Shown piece by piece: positions 6,276 to 13,622 of a stretch of DNA of 17,682 bases; position 1 is the first letter of the stretch; every line of letters begins with the position of its first letter. Under the pieces are notes generated by a model. That model made no database searches. It was not told the origin of the DNA and saw nothing but the letters and a program-made list of their open reading frames with translations. The DNA comes from Clostridium sp. (GTDB lineage: Bacteria > Bacillota > Clostridia > Lachnospirales > Lachnospiraceae): positions 1 through 17,682 of the forward strand of contig SFNH01000031.1 of the NCBI GenBank assembly GCA_004554205.1. The letters run 5' to 3'. Made by a program: the position numbers and the translations under genes.

Positions 6276-6291
6276 CAGTTGGGGTCTTACC

Positions 6292-6774
6292 ATGAGAAGT
6301 GAGCGGGAGGTCAACGAAGCAATCGAGCGGTATGCCGATACCGTTCGGCGGCTTTGTATGATACATCTGAAAAACCATGCCGATACCGAGGATATATTTC
6401 AAACCGTGTTTTTGAAATATATCCTTAGTTCTGTTACATTTGAGAGCAAGGATCACGAGAGGGCGTGGTTTATTCGCGTTACCATCAATGCCTGCAAGGA
6501 TCTGCTCAAGAGCTTCTTCCGCAGTCATGTCGTATCGATTGATGAGATCATGGAGCAGCCTGCCGATCTTACACCGGACAACAGGGAGGTCTTAGAAGCG
6601 GTGCTTTCTCTTCCGACTAAGTACAGGGAAGTTGTTTATCTTCATTATTATGAAGGATATACGGCGCCGGAGATTGCCCGGATACTCGGTAAAAATGTGA
6701 ATACGGTGTATACTCTGCTGACCCGTTCCAAGCAGATGCTTAAGGAAAAGCTTGGAGGTGATGAATATGAATAA
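6292..6774 (+). CDS. ECF-type RNA polymerase sigma factor
   Basis: A 160-residue protein with the two-domain layout of extracytoplasmic-function sigma factors. Region 2 (about 10-75) contains the NHADTEDIFQTVFLKY core-binding and ERAWFIRVTINACKD -10-recognition helices, and region 4 (about 98-155) contains LPTKYREVVYLHYY followed by the helix-turn-helix YTAPEIARILGKNVNTV. Region 3 is absent, as usual for the class. ATG 6292 is supported by the conserved N-terminus and by GGGG at 6281-6284, a weak ribosome binding site; upstream codons in this frame overlap the secreted-protein gene and are not part of it. The gene ends 8 bases inside the anti-sigma gene, so the two are likely translationally coupled and made in fixed ratio. 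Confidence 0.92.
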   Translation: MRSEREVNEAIERYADTVRRLCMIHLKNHADTEDIFQTVFLKYILSSVTFESKDHERAWFIRVTINACKDLLKSFFRSHVVSIDEIMEQPADLTPDNREVLEAVLSLPTKYREVVYLHYYEGYTAPEIARILGKNVNTVYTLLTRSKQMLKEKLGGDEYE

Positions 6775-7507
6775 GATAAGAGAGGCATTTGACAGGATTC
6801 ATGCGGAGAAGGAACTGAAAGAGCGTACCAGAGAATTCCTAAGCCGTGAGACAAGGGGATACGGCGCTTGCAGAAGACCTGTGTACAGAAAGCTTGCCCC
6901 GGTGGCGGCGTGCTTTTTGATTGCTTTGATCGGCTGGGGCGGATACCGGACCTTTTTTGTTCCCACGTCGGTCATCAGCATTGACATCAATCCGTCGTTC
7001 GAGCTGGGAATCAACCGTTTTGACAGAGTGATTTCCGTAAAGAGCTATAATGACGACGGAATCATGATGGCGGAATCACTTAATCTCCGGTTCCTGGATT
7101 ATTCAGAGGCCGTGGAGAGAGTGATATCAAATGAGAACATAGAGGGATATCTTTCAAATAACGAGATTTTGATGATCACAGTTGCCGGGGCGGATGAGAG
7201 AAGAAGCGGAAAGATCCTTGAAAACGTCAAGTCGTGTACTGCTGGGCAGACCGGAATTTACTGCGGCACGGCCGACATGAGGGATGCTAAAGAGGCGCAT
7301 GCCCTGGGACTTTCCTGTGGGAAGTACCGGGCGTTTTTGGAGGCGCGGGAGGTGAAGCCCGAAATTACCGTTGAGGAGATTCGTGGCATGACAGTGAGAG
7401 AAATCCGCGATCTGGTCGGTGATCTCTCAGACCGAGAGCCAGGCGGCAGAGGGCACGGCCGCCACGGCGGGCATGGGTACAGGCAGCTGGAGCAGGAAAG
7501 GGAATAA
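6767..7507 (+). CDS. RsgI-like membrane-bound anti-sigma factor
   Basis: A 246-residue bitopic protein. A short Arg/Glu-rich cytoplasmic part (1-42) is followed by one membrane helix (about 43-64, APVAACFLIALIGWGGY) and an extracellular domain that begins ISIDINPSFELGINRFDRVISV (residues 70-91), written here as two overlapping motifs: SIDINPSFELGIN and NRFDRVISV. This is the hallmark of the RsgI middle domain; in RsgI proteins the Asn-Pro bond of this motif (here N75-P76) has been reported as an autoproteolysis site. The protein ends in a Gly/His/Arg-rich tail, GRGHGRHGGHGY. The ATG at 6767 is chosen because GGAGG at 6754-6758 is eight bases upstream; the ATG at 6761 is too close. It overlaps the sigma gene by 8 bases. 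Expected role: hold the ECF sigma factor at the membrane until an outside signal is sensed. Confidence 0.85.
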   Translation: MNKIREAFDRIHAEKELKERTREFLSRETRGYGACRRPVYRKLAPVAACFLIALIGWGGYRTFFVPTSVISIDINPSFELGINRFDRVISVKSYNDDGIMMAESLNLRFLDYSEAVERVISNENIEGYLSNNEILMITVAGADERRSGKILENVKSCTAGQTGIYCGTADMRDAKEAHALGLSCGKYRAFLEAREVKPEITVEEIRGMTVREIRDLVGDLSDREPGGRGHGRHGGHGYRQLEQERE

Positions 7508-7573
7508 AATATAATCACTTGCCCCGCATATATTAAATAAAACTGATGAATTTATAAACATTTAAAAAACTTG

Positions 7574-7602
7574 TTGTACTCCTTTTCAGAGTGTGATATA
7601 CT
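7574..7602 (+). promoter_or_regulatory. Candidate promoter of the PAP2 phosphatase gene
   Basis: TTGTAC at 7574-7579, 17 bases, then TATACT at 7597-7602. The -10 is strong and the -35 weak. It lies in the 136-base gap after the anti-sigma gene, where no clear terminator hairpin was seen. Confidence 0.6.
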
Positions 7603-7643
7603 AGCCGGAAAGTTGAAAATTTTTCCTGAAAGGTCGGAGATCG

Positions 7644-8300
7644 GTGAAGAATCTGCTTAAAAAATATGGGCATGCCTGGGTGATGAGTTATATCCTGGTT
7701 TACCTTCCGTGGTTTTTTTATCTGGAGCAGAAGGTGACTGACAACTACGCGGTCATGCATGTGGCTCTGGACGATCGTATCCCGTTTAACGAATACTTTA
7801 TCATACCGTATCTGTTCTGGTTTGTGTATGTGGCCGGGGCGGTTCTGTACTTCTTTTTCACGGATAAGCAGGACTATTACCGGCTCTGCACCTTCCTGTT
7901 TGTGGGAATGACGATCAGTCTGCTCGTATGCACGGTTTTCCCGAACGGGACAGATCTGCGCGTGGAGGCAGATCCGGCTAAGAATCTGTGCAGCAGGCTT
8001 GTATATATGCTTCACGCCGCAGATACCTCCACGAATGTATTTCCGAGTATCCACGCGTACAATTCCCTTGGCGTGTATTTTGCGGTCATAAACAGCAGCA
8101 GGCTGCGGGATAAGAAATGGGTGCGCCGCCTATCCTTTATCTGCATGGTGGCGATCTGCCTGTCCACGATGTTTTTAAAGCAGCATTCCGTGGTCGATGT
8201 TGTGGGAGCGTTTATCATGGGGTATGTGATGTATCCGATGGTGTATGCGGGCGCATGGAACGGGGAGCGCAAGACTGTCCGCCAGAAGGTGACCGGCTGA
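7644..8300 (+). CDS. PAP2-superfamily membrane phosphatase
   Basis: A 218-residue integral membrane protein with about six hydrophobic segments. It has the PAP2 signature motifs 2 and 3: NVFPSIHAYNS (PSxH, H137) and STMFLKQHSVVDVVGA (S174, H181, D185), the histidine pair and aspartate that form the phosphatase site. The first PAP2 motif (KxxxxxxRP) is not evident, as in the inositol-phosphorylceramide-synthase-like branch. Likely substrates are phosphatidic acid, undecaprenyl diphosphate or a related lipid phosphate; the sequence does not decide. The start is the GTG at 7644, with GGAG at 7636-7639 four bases upstream; no suitable ATG exists before the conserved region. The gene is monocistronic, between its own promoter and terminator. 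Confidence 0.85.
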   Translation: MKNLLKKYGHAWVMSYILVYLPWFFYLEQKVTDNYAVMHVALDDRIPFNEYFIIPYLFWFVYVAGAVLYFFFTDKQDYYRLCTFLFVGMTISLLVCTVFPNGTDLRVEADPAKNLCSRLVYMLHAADTSTNVFPSIHAYNSLGVYFAVINSSRLRDKKWVRRLSFICMVAICLSTMFLKQHSVVDVVGAFIMGYVMYPMVYAGAWNGERKTVRQKVTG

Positions 8301-8328
8301 TGTGGAAATGCGTTTGCAGATAACGGGA

Positions 8329-8369
8329 TGCCGTCGCGATTCTTATGTAAACCGCGGCGGCACTTTTTT
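8329..8369 (+). terminator. Rho-independent terminator after the PAP2 gene
   Basis: A 10-bp stem, TGCCGTCGCG at 8329-8338 with CGCGGCGGCA at 8353-8362 (one G-U pair), a 14-base loop, then C and six T residues. Confidence 0.9.
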
Positions 8370-8389
8370 CGGTTTAATAAAAATTTTCT

Positions 8390-8418
8390 TAGGAATTTTG
8401 ATGGTTTTGTGCTATACT
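8390..8418 (+). promoter_or_regulatory. Candidate promoter of the lipid kinase-ispF-cysS operon
   Basis: TATACT at 8413-8418 is a good -10. The sequence 17 bases upstream, TTAGGA at 8390-8395, is a poor -35. It follows the terminator above and precedes GGGAGG about seven bases before the ATG at 8447. Confidence 0.45.
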
Positions 8419-8446
8419 CTATGATAGTAAACGGTGGGAGGTTTCC

Positions 8447-9373
8447 ATGTACTATTTTATCGTGAATCCGAACTCGCGGTGCGGGCGCGGAGAAAAGATA
8501 TGGAGAAAACTGGAACGCCGGATGGAAAACTACGGCATAGAGTATGAGGTGAAGCGGACGAGAGCGCCCGGGGACGCCGCGCGCTTTGCCCTAGAGCTGA
8601 CGGAAGATGCGAGCGAGCCGCGCGTGATTGTTGCGGTGGGCGGTGACGGAACGATAAACGAGGTGCTAAACGGAATATCTCTTGACGGGAAGGCAGTCCT
8701 CGGCTACATTCCGACCGGGTCGGGCAATGATCTGGCGCGGAGCCTGAAGCTTTCAAAAAATCCGATGAGATGTCTGGGCCGGGTTTTAAATCCTGCGTAT
8801 GTCCGGTGCCTCGACTATGGGATCTTATCATATGAGAATGAGGAGCCGGTTCACCGCCGCTTCGCTGTGAGCAGCGGGATCGGGCTCGACGCTGCGGTCG
8901 CCCACGGCCTGCTTGCCTCATCCGGGCGGAAACACATACTAAACCGTCTGCTCGGACGATTCCGTTATCTTTTGATCGGTATTAAGCATTTGATCCTTGC
9001 GAAGCCGGTGAAGGGCTATGTGCTTTTAGACGGGGTGAAAAAGGTGGAGTTTAACCACATCTATTTTGTCTCCGCCCATATCCAACCGAGCGAGGGCGGC
9101 GGCTTTCGCTTCGCGCCGGGCGCGGTCTGTGACGACGGGCGCCTTGAGGTGTGCGTGGTGCACAATTCCAGCAAGCGCAAGCTGGTGTCGGTTCTCATTG
9201 ACGCGTATTTCGGGCGCATGGGCCATCACCGCGGCGTGCGGTTTTATAGCTGTAAGGAGGTAAGCATCCATCTGGACCGCCCGATGCCGGTTCACACAGA
9301 CGGGGAGAGCTGCCTCTGCCAGACAGATATTCATCTGCGATGCGTAGAAAAGAAGCTGCGCATGATCATGTAA
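8447..9373 (+). CDS. Diacylglycerol kinase-family (YegS/BmrU-type) lipid kinase
   Basis: A 308-residue cytosolic protein with the full set of DAGK catalytic-domain landmarks: NPNSRCGRG (residues 7-15), GGDGTINEV (65-73), which is the ATP-binding loop, and PTGSGNDLAR (89-98). A C-terminal beta domain follows with GRLEV and a closing HTDGE segment, as in DgkB/YegS. The length is typical. The reaction is ATP-dependent phosphorylation of a lipid such as diacylglycerol; DgkB-type enzymes recycle the diacylglycerol made during lipoteichoic acid synthesis. Close sequence matching would be needed to name the substrate. A strong GGGAGG precedes ATG 8447. ispF starts 15 bases after the stop, so this gene probably heads the operon. 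Confidence 0.9.
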   Translation: MYYFIVNPNSRCGRGEKIWRKLERRMENYGIEYEVKRTRAPGDAARFALELTEDASEPRVIVAVGGDGTINEVLNGISLDGKAVLGYIPTGSGNDLARSLKLSKNPMRCLGRVLNPAYVRCLDYGILSYENEEPVHRRFAVSSGIGLDAAVAHGLLASSGRKHILNRLLGRFRYLLIGIKHLILAKPVKGYVLLDGVKKVEFNHIYFVSAHIQPSEGGGFRFAPGAVCDDGRLEVCVVHNSSKRKLVSVLIDAYFGRMGHHRGVRFYSCKEVSIHLDRPMPVHTDGESCLCQTDIHLRCVEKKLRMIM

Positions 9374-9388
9374 AGGGAGATTGAGAAA

Positions 9389-9940
9389 ATGCGGATCGGA
9401 CAGGGATATGATGTTCACAAGCTTGTGGAGGGACGAGCCTTGATCCTCGGCGGCGTGACAGTGCCCTATGAGAAGGGGCTGCTCGGTCATTCCGATGCGG
9501 ATGTGCTGGTGCACGCCGTCATGGACGCGCTGCTCGGCGCGGCGGCGCTCGGCGATATCGGGCAGCATTTCCCGGATACGGACCCGGAGTACGAGGGCGC
9601 TTCCAGCATCTCCCTCCTAAGGGATGTGGGCGCGCTTTTAGAGCGGGAGGGGTATGTGATCGAGAACATTGACGCGACGGTCATTGCCCAGAGACCGAAG
9701 CTTTTAACATACCGCCCGCAGATGGTGACAAATATCGCGCAGGCGCTTCATCTCCAGACGGATCAGGTAAACGTCAAGGCGACGACGGAGGAGGGCCTTG
9801 GCTTTACCGGAAGCGGGGAGGGGATCTCCGCGCAGGCGATTGCTCTCCTGTCACATATGCGTGATTTTGCGCCGGATGACCGCATATCAGGCGGGGGCTG
9901 CGGAGGCTGTCCGGGCTGTTCCGGCAGTTCCGGGAGATGA
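9389..9940 (+). CDS. ispF: 2-C-methyl-D-erythritol 2,4-cyclodiphosphate synthase with Gly/Cys-rich tail
   Basis: IspF closes the 2,4-cyclodiphosphate ring in the MEP pathway to isoprenoids. The 183-residue product has the metal-binding GYDVH (D8, H10), HSDADVLVHA (34-43, with the third zinc ligand H42), GDIGQHFPDTD (55-65) and the substrate loop KATTEEGLGFTGSGEG (130-145). IspF is normally a trimer of about 155-160 residues. This one continues past the usual end (around residue 158) with about 22 extra residues ending in GGGCGGCPGCSGSSGR, containing three cysteines. The frame is open and continuous through the tail. ATG 9389 follows AAAGGGAG. The gene is 15 bases after the lipid kinase and 36 before cysS, an arrangement close to the ispF-cysS-mrnC-rlmB order common in Firmicutes. 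Confidence 0.96.
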   Translation: MRIGQGYDVHKLVEGRALILGGVTVPYEKGLLGHSDADVLVHAVMDALLGAAALGDIGQHFPDTDPEYEGASSISLLRDVGALLEREGYVIENIDATVIAQRPKLLTYRPQMVTNIAQALHLQTDQVNVKATTEEGLGFTGSGEGISAQAIALLSHMRDFAPDDRISGGGCGGCPGCSGSSGR

Positions 9941-9976
9941 TGCCGCAGAGAAGTGCGCGTAAGAAGGAGAAAGACC

Positions 9977-11386
9977 ATGAAAATTTTTAATACATTATCC
10001 AGGAAGAAAGAAGAATTTATCCCCATTGAGCCGGGGAAGGTGCGCATGTATGTGTGCGGGCCGACGGTGTACAACCTGATCCATATCGGCAATGCCCGCC
10101 CCATGATCGTGTTCGATACGGTCCGCCGCTATTTTGAGTACAGGGGCTATGAGGTGAACTATGTGTCCAATTTCACCGATGTCGATGACAAGATCATAAA
10201 AAAGGCGATCGAGGAGGGCGTGGACGCGGACACGATCTCCCGCCGCTACATTGAGGAATGCAAAAAGGACATGGCGGCGATGAATGTGAAGCCGGCTACC
10301 ACCCACCCGCAGGCGACCCGTGAGATCTGCGGTATGCTTGAGATGATCGGGACGCTGATCGATAAGGGGCATGCCTATGTGGCGAAGGATGGCACGGTGT
10401 ATTTTCGTACCGCCTCTTTTCGGGACTACGGCAAGCTCTCCCACAAGAATTTAGACGAGATGCAGTCGGGCTTCCGCGAGCTTAAGGTGACCGGTGAGGA
10501 GAATAAGGAGGATGCCTCCGATTTCGTTTTGTGGAAGCCGAAAAAGGAGGGGGAGCCGTACTGGGAGTCCCCGTGGTGCGAGGGACGGCCGGGCTGGCAT
10601 ATCGAGTGCTCGGTGATGGCGAAGAAATACCTCGGTGAGCGGATCGACATCCACGCAGGCGGCGAGGATTTGATCTTTCCGCACCACGAGAATGAGATCG
10701 CGCAGTCCGAGGCGGCAAACGGTCAGCCGTTCGCGACCTACTGGATGCACAACGCGTTCTTAAATATCGACAATAAGAAGATGTCCAAATCCCTCGGCAA
10801 TTTCTTCACCGTGCGGGAGATCGCTGAGAAGTACGACCTTCAGGTGCTCCGTTTCTTCATGCTGAGCGCCCACTACCGCAGCCCGTTGAATTTCAGCGCG
10901 GAGCTGATGGAGGCGTCAAAAAACGGGCTTGAGCGGATTCTGACGGCTGTGGAGCGGCTTTCAGAGCTTGATGCCAGGGCGCAGGATAAGCCTATGAGCG
11001 GGGCGGAGCAGACGAATGCGGCTGCCGCGAGGGAGCTTGTCGTAAAGTTTGAGGCGGCGATGGACGATGATTTCAATACGGCGGACGCTATCTCGGCGAT
11101 ATTTGAGCTGGTGAAGCTCGGCAACAGCACGGTGGACGAGGAGAGCGCGAAGGCGTATGTGGACTGCTTAAAGGAGACGATCGAGAAGCTCTGCGATGTA
11201 CTGGGGATCATCACCGAGCGCAGAGCGGAGGTGTTGGATGAGGAGATCGAGAAGATGATCGAGGAGAGAAAACAGGCGCGGAAGGCAAAGAATTTCGCCC
11301 TTGCGGATGAGATCCGCCAGAAGCTTCTCGATATGGGCATCGTGCTTGAGGACACCAGAGAGGGCGTAAAATGGAAGAGAGCCTGA
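9977..11386 (+). CDS. cysS: Cysteinyl-tRNA synthetase
   Basis: A 469-residue class I aminoacyl-tRNA synthetase that charges tRNA-Cys. Visible are CGPTVYN (27-33, with the first zinc-ligand cysteine), the HIGN signature (36-39), a WHIECSVM segment with the second zinc-ligand cysteine, HAGGEDLIFPHHENE with the remaining zinc ligands, and KMSKS at 268-272. A helical anticodon-binding C-terminal domain (DALR-type) follows. The length is normal for the family. ATG 9977 is chosen because AAGGAG at 9964-9969 lies seven bases upstream and the conserved strand starts there; an upstream in-frame GTG at 9953 lacks a ribosome binding site. The last 16 bases overlap the start of mrnC. Confidence 0.98.
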   Translation: MKIFNTLSRKKEEFIPIEPGKVRMYVCGPTVYNLIHIGNARPMIVFDTVRRYFEYRGYEVNYVSNFTDVDDKIIKKAIEEGVDADTISRRYIEECKKDMAAMNVKPATTHPQATREICGMLEMIGTLIDKGHAYVAKDGTVYFRTASFRDYGKLSHKNLDEMQSGFRELKVTGEENKEDASDFVLWKPKKEGEPYWESPWCEGRPGWHIECSVMAKKYLGERIDIHAGGEDLIFPHHENEIAQSEAANGQPFATYWMHNAFLNIDNKKMSKSLGNFFTVREIAEKYDLQVLRFFMLSAHYRSPLNFSAELMEASKNGLERILTAVERLSELDARAQDKPMSGAEQTNAAAARELVVKFEAAMDDDFNTADAISAIFELVKLGNSTVDEESAKAYVDCLKETIEKLCDVLGIITERRAEVLDEEIEKMIEERKQARKAKNFALADEIRQKLLDMGIVLEDTREGVKWKRA

Positions 11387-11805
11387 AGACTGCGATAGAG
11401 CAGGCATTAAACTTAGAGCCGGTCGACGCGGACACCTACTCCCCGCTGGTGCTCGCCTATATCGGTGACGCGGTCTACGAGGTTTTGATCCGCACCAGGG
11501 TTGTGAACCACGGCAGTATGCAGGTTTGCAAGATGCATAAAAAGAGCGCCAGCCTGGTGAGGGCTGAGGCGCAGGCGAACATCGTCAAGGCGATCCTTGA
11601 TGAGCTGACCGAGGAGGAGCTTGCGGTCTATAAGCGCGGCCGCAACGCGAAGTCGGCGACGATCGCGAAGCATGCCACCATGACGGATTACCGCATGGCG
11701 ACAGGCTTTGAGGCGCTGATCGGATACCTGTATCTTAAGAACCGCTGCGAACGTCTGCTTATGCTTTTGCACGACGGTCTTTTAAGGATTGGAGAGCTCA
11801 CATGA
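11371..11805 (+). CDS. mrnC: Mini-ribonuclease III
   Basis: A 144-residue protein matching Mini-III, a dimeric RNase III catalytic domain without the double-stranded RNA-binding domain. In Firmicutes it matures the ends of 23S rRNA. Seen are YSPLVLAYIGDAVYE (catalytic D33), the HKKSASLVRAEAQA segment typical of Mini-III, and GFEALIGYLYL with the second acidic site, E114. The start overlaps the cysS end by 16 bases and the stop overlaps the rlmB start in an ATGA, so all three genes are probably translated from one message. The link between an rRNA-processing enzyme and an rRNA methyltransferase is conserved in many Firmicutes. Confidence 0.96.
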   Translation: MEESLKTAIEQALNLEPVDADTYSPLVLAYIGDAVYEVLIRTRVVNHGSMQVCKMHKKSASLVRAEAQANIVKAILDELTEEELAVYKRGRNAKSATIAKHATMTDYRMATGFEALIGYLYLKNRCERLLMLLHDGLLRIGELT

Positions 11806-12542
11806 GATATGAAGAACTGACGATAGAGGGGCGCAATGCGGTGATTGAGGCGTTCCGCGCGGGCAAGCCCGTGGATAAGCTGTTTGTGCAGGACGGGTGT
11901 AAGGACGGCCCCATCCAGACAATTCTTAAGGAGGCGAGAAAGCGCGACACGATCGTGAACTTCGTGGCGAGAGAGCGCCTCGATCAGATGTCGGTGACCG
12001 GAAAGCACCAGGGAGTGATCGCATTCGCGGCGGCGTATGAGTACGCCGAGGTGGAGGATATCTTAAATGCCGCAAGAAAGAAGGGCGAGCCGCCGTTTAT
12101 CTTTCTCCTCGACGGCATTGAGGATCCGCACAATCTGGGGGCAATCATCCGCACGGCAAACCTTGCGGGCGCCCACGGGGTGATCATTCCGAAGCACCGG
12201 GCGGCGGGGCTGACGCAGACGGTGGCAAAAACGTCCGCGGGAGCGATCAATTACATGCCGGTGGCGAAGGTGACAAATCTGGCGAACACAATCGAGGATT
12301 TAAAGCGCGAGGGACTCTGGTTCGTCTGCGCGGATATGGGCGGCGAGCTCATGTACCGCCTGGACTTAAGAGGACCCATCGGCCTGGTGATCGGAAACGA
12401 GGGGAGCGGCGTCGGAAAGCTTGTGCGCGAAAAATGCGACATGGCTGCCTCCATCCCGATGAAGGGAGACATAGATTCGCTCAATGCGTCGGTGGCGGCG
12501 GGCGTGCTCGCGTACGAGATCGTCAGGCAGAGACTCTGCTGA
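11802..12542 (+). CDS. rlmB: 23S rRNA (guanosine-2251) 2'-O-methyltransferase, TrmH/SpoU family
   Basis: A 246-residue SPOUT methyltransferase. It has an N-terminal L30e-like substrate-binding domain beginning with the family's EGRNAVIEAF (9-18), followed by the knotted catalytic domain with motif 1 NLGAIIRTA (111-119), motif 2 VIGNEGSGV and motif 3 SLNASVAAGVLAYE. These three motifs form the trefoil knot that binds S-adenosylmethionine. RlmB methylates the ribose of G2251 in the peptidyl-transferase P loop; assignment among TrmH-family members rests on the N-terminal domain and on its place next to mrnC and cysS. The ATG overlaps the mrnC stop by four bases. A long imperfect hairpin starts 28 bases after the stop. 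Confidence 0.94.
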   Translation: MRYEELTIEGRNAVIEAFRAGKPVDKLFVQDGCKDGPIQTILKEARKRDTIVNFVARERLDQMSVTGKHQGVIAFAAAYEYAEVEDILNAARKKGEPPFIFLLDGIEDPHNLGAIIRTANLAGAHGVIIPKHRAAGLTQTVAKTSAGAINYMPVAKVTNLANTIEDLKREGLWFVCADMGGELMYRLDLRGPIGLVIGNEGSGVGKLVREKCDMAASIPMKGDIDSLNASVAAGVLAYEIVRQRLC

Positions 12543-12569
12543 TCCAAGCGGAAATAAATGGACTTGATT

Positions 12570-12605
12570 CCGCAACCGTTCAGCCGCATTTCTGAACTGT
12601 TACGG
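12570..12605 (+). repeat. Hairpin repeat, copy A (between rlmB and ldh)
   Basis: A 14-bp stem with two mismatches: CCGCAACCGTTCAG at 12570-12583 with CTGAACTGTTACGG at 12592-12605 and an 8-base loop. No T run follows, so it is a weak terminator at best. The right arm reads CCGTAACAGTTCAG on the other strand, the same half-site found in copies B and C. Confidence 0.65.
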
Positions 12606-12656
12606 ATAAGATACGGCCTTCTGGATATACTGGAAACAGAAAAAGGAGGTCGCGCT

Positions 12657-13601
12657 ATGAGAGCAGATAAACGAAAGGTCGTACTGATCGGAACCGGCAT
12701 GGTGGGAATGAGCTATGCCTACAGCCTGTTGAATCAGAATGTATGTGACGAGCTGGTTTTAATTGATATTGACAGGAAGCGTGCGGAGGGCGAGGCGATG
12801 GATTTAAACCATGGTCTTGCCTTTTCTGCTTCCAATATGGAGATTTACGCGGGGGAGTACGGGGACTGCCGTGACGCGGATGTGGTCGTCATCTGTGCGG
12901 GCGTGGCGCAGAAGCCCGGCGAGACACGGCTCGATCTGTTAAAGCGAAACAAGGAGGTATTCAGATCCATCGTCGGCCCGGTCACGGAGTCGGGATTTAA
13001 CGGGATATTTCTGGTGGCGACGAACCCGGTGGACGTGATGACGCGGATCACCTATGAGCTGTCAGGATTTAACGCGAGGCGTGTTCTGGGAACCGGGACG
13101 GCGCTTGACACGGCGCGCCTGCGCTATCTTCTCGGACAGTATCTCCAGGTGGACCCGAGAAATATCCATGCCTATGTGATGGGAGAGCACGGGGACAGTG
13201 AGTTTGTGCCGTGGAGCCAGGCGATGATCGCGACGCGTCCCATCCGGGAGGTGGCGGAGGAAGACGGAAACCCGGTCAGCATGGAAGAGCTGAACCGGAT
13301 CTCCGAAGAGGTGAAGGGGGCCGCGTACCGCATTATCGAGGCGAAGCGCGCGACCTATTACGGTATCGGAATGGCGATGACCCGCATCACGAAAGCGATT
13401 CTCGGCGATGAAAACAGCGTCCTGACCGTGTCCGCGCTTCTTTGCGGGGAGTACGGCGAGAGCGGCGTGTTCGCAGGCGTTCCCTGCATTATCAACCAGA
13501 ACGGGGTTCAGCGGGTGCTCACGCTCAACCTGACAGAGGAGGAGAAAGCGCGCTTTTCCGAGTCCTGCCGGATTTTGCGTGAAAGCTATCAGGATCTGTA
13601 A
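12657..13601 (+). CDS. ldh: L-lactate dehydrogenase
   Basis: A 314-residue NAD-dependent dehydrogenase reducing pyruvate to L-lactate in fermentation. Seen are the Rossmann glycine loop GTGMVG (12-17), an acidic residue after the second strand (LIDID, D37) favouring NAD, the substrate loop AQKPGETR (84-91) in which Q85 marks lactate rather than malate specificity, ATNPVDV, the LDTARLR pair (D151, R154) and the catalytic histidine in GEHGDSE (H178). Length and motifs are standard. The start is the ATG at 12657, preceded by a perfect AAAGGAGGT at 12642-12650. An upstream extension in the same frame would run through the intergenic hairpin and is rejected. TATACT at 12626-12631 could be its -10 but the matching -35 is poor. 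No fructose-bisphosphate site assignment was attempted. Confidence 0.95.
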   Translation: MRADKRKVVLIGTGMVGMSYAYSLLNQNVCDELVLIDIDRKRAEGEAMDLNHGLAFSASNMEIYAGEYGDCRDADVVVICAGVAQKPGETRLDLLKRNKEVFRSIVGPVTESGFNGIFLVATNPVDVMTRITYELSGFNARRVLGTGTALDTARLRYLLGQYLQVDPRNIHAYVMGEHGDSEFVPWSQAMIATRPIREVAEEDGNPVSMEELNRISEEVKGAAYRIIEAKRATYYGIGMAMTRITKAILGDENSVLTVSALLCGEYGESGVFAGVPCIINQNGVQRVLTLNLTEEEKARFSESCRILRESYQDL

Positions 13602-13622
13602 GAGTTCAGCAGCTTTGCGGCT

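Noticed and set aside
6070..6291. Longer N-terminus of the sigma factor overlapping the secreted-protein gene
   Set aside because: The extra residues do not resemble sigma factors, and the other frame there encodes a signal peptide and clear repeats. ATG 6292 matches the start of region 2.
12558..12656. Longer N-terminus for lactate dehydrogenase
   Set aside because: It would include the intergenic hairpin, while ATG 12657 has a perfect ribosome binding site and fits the family.
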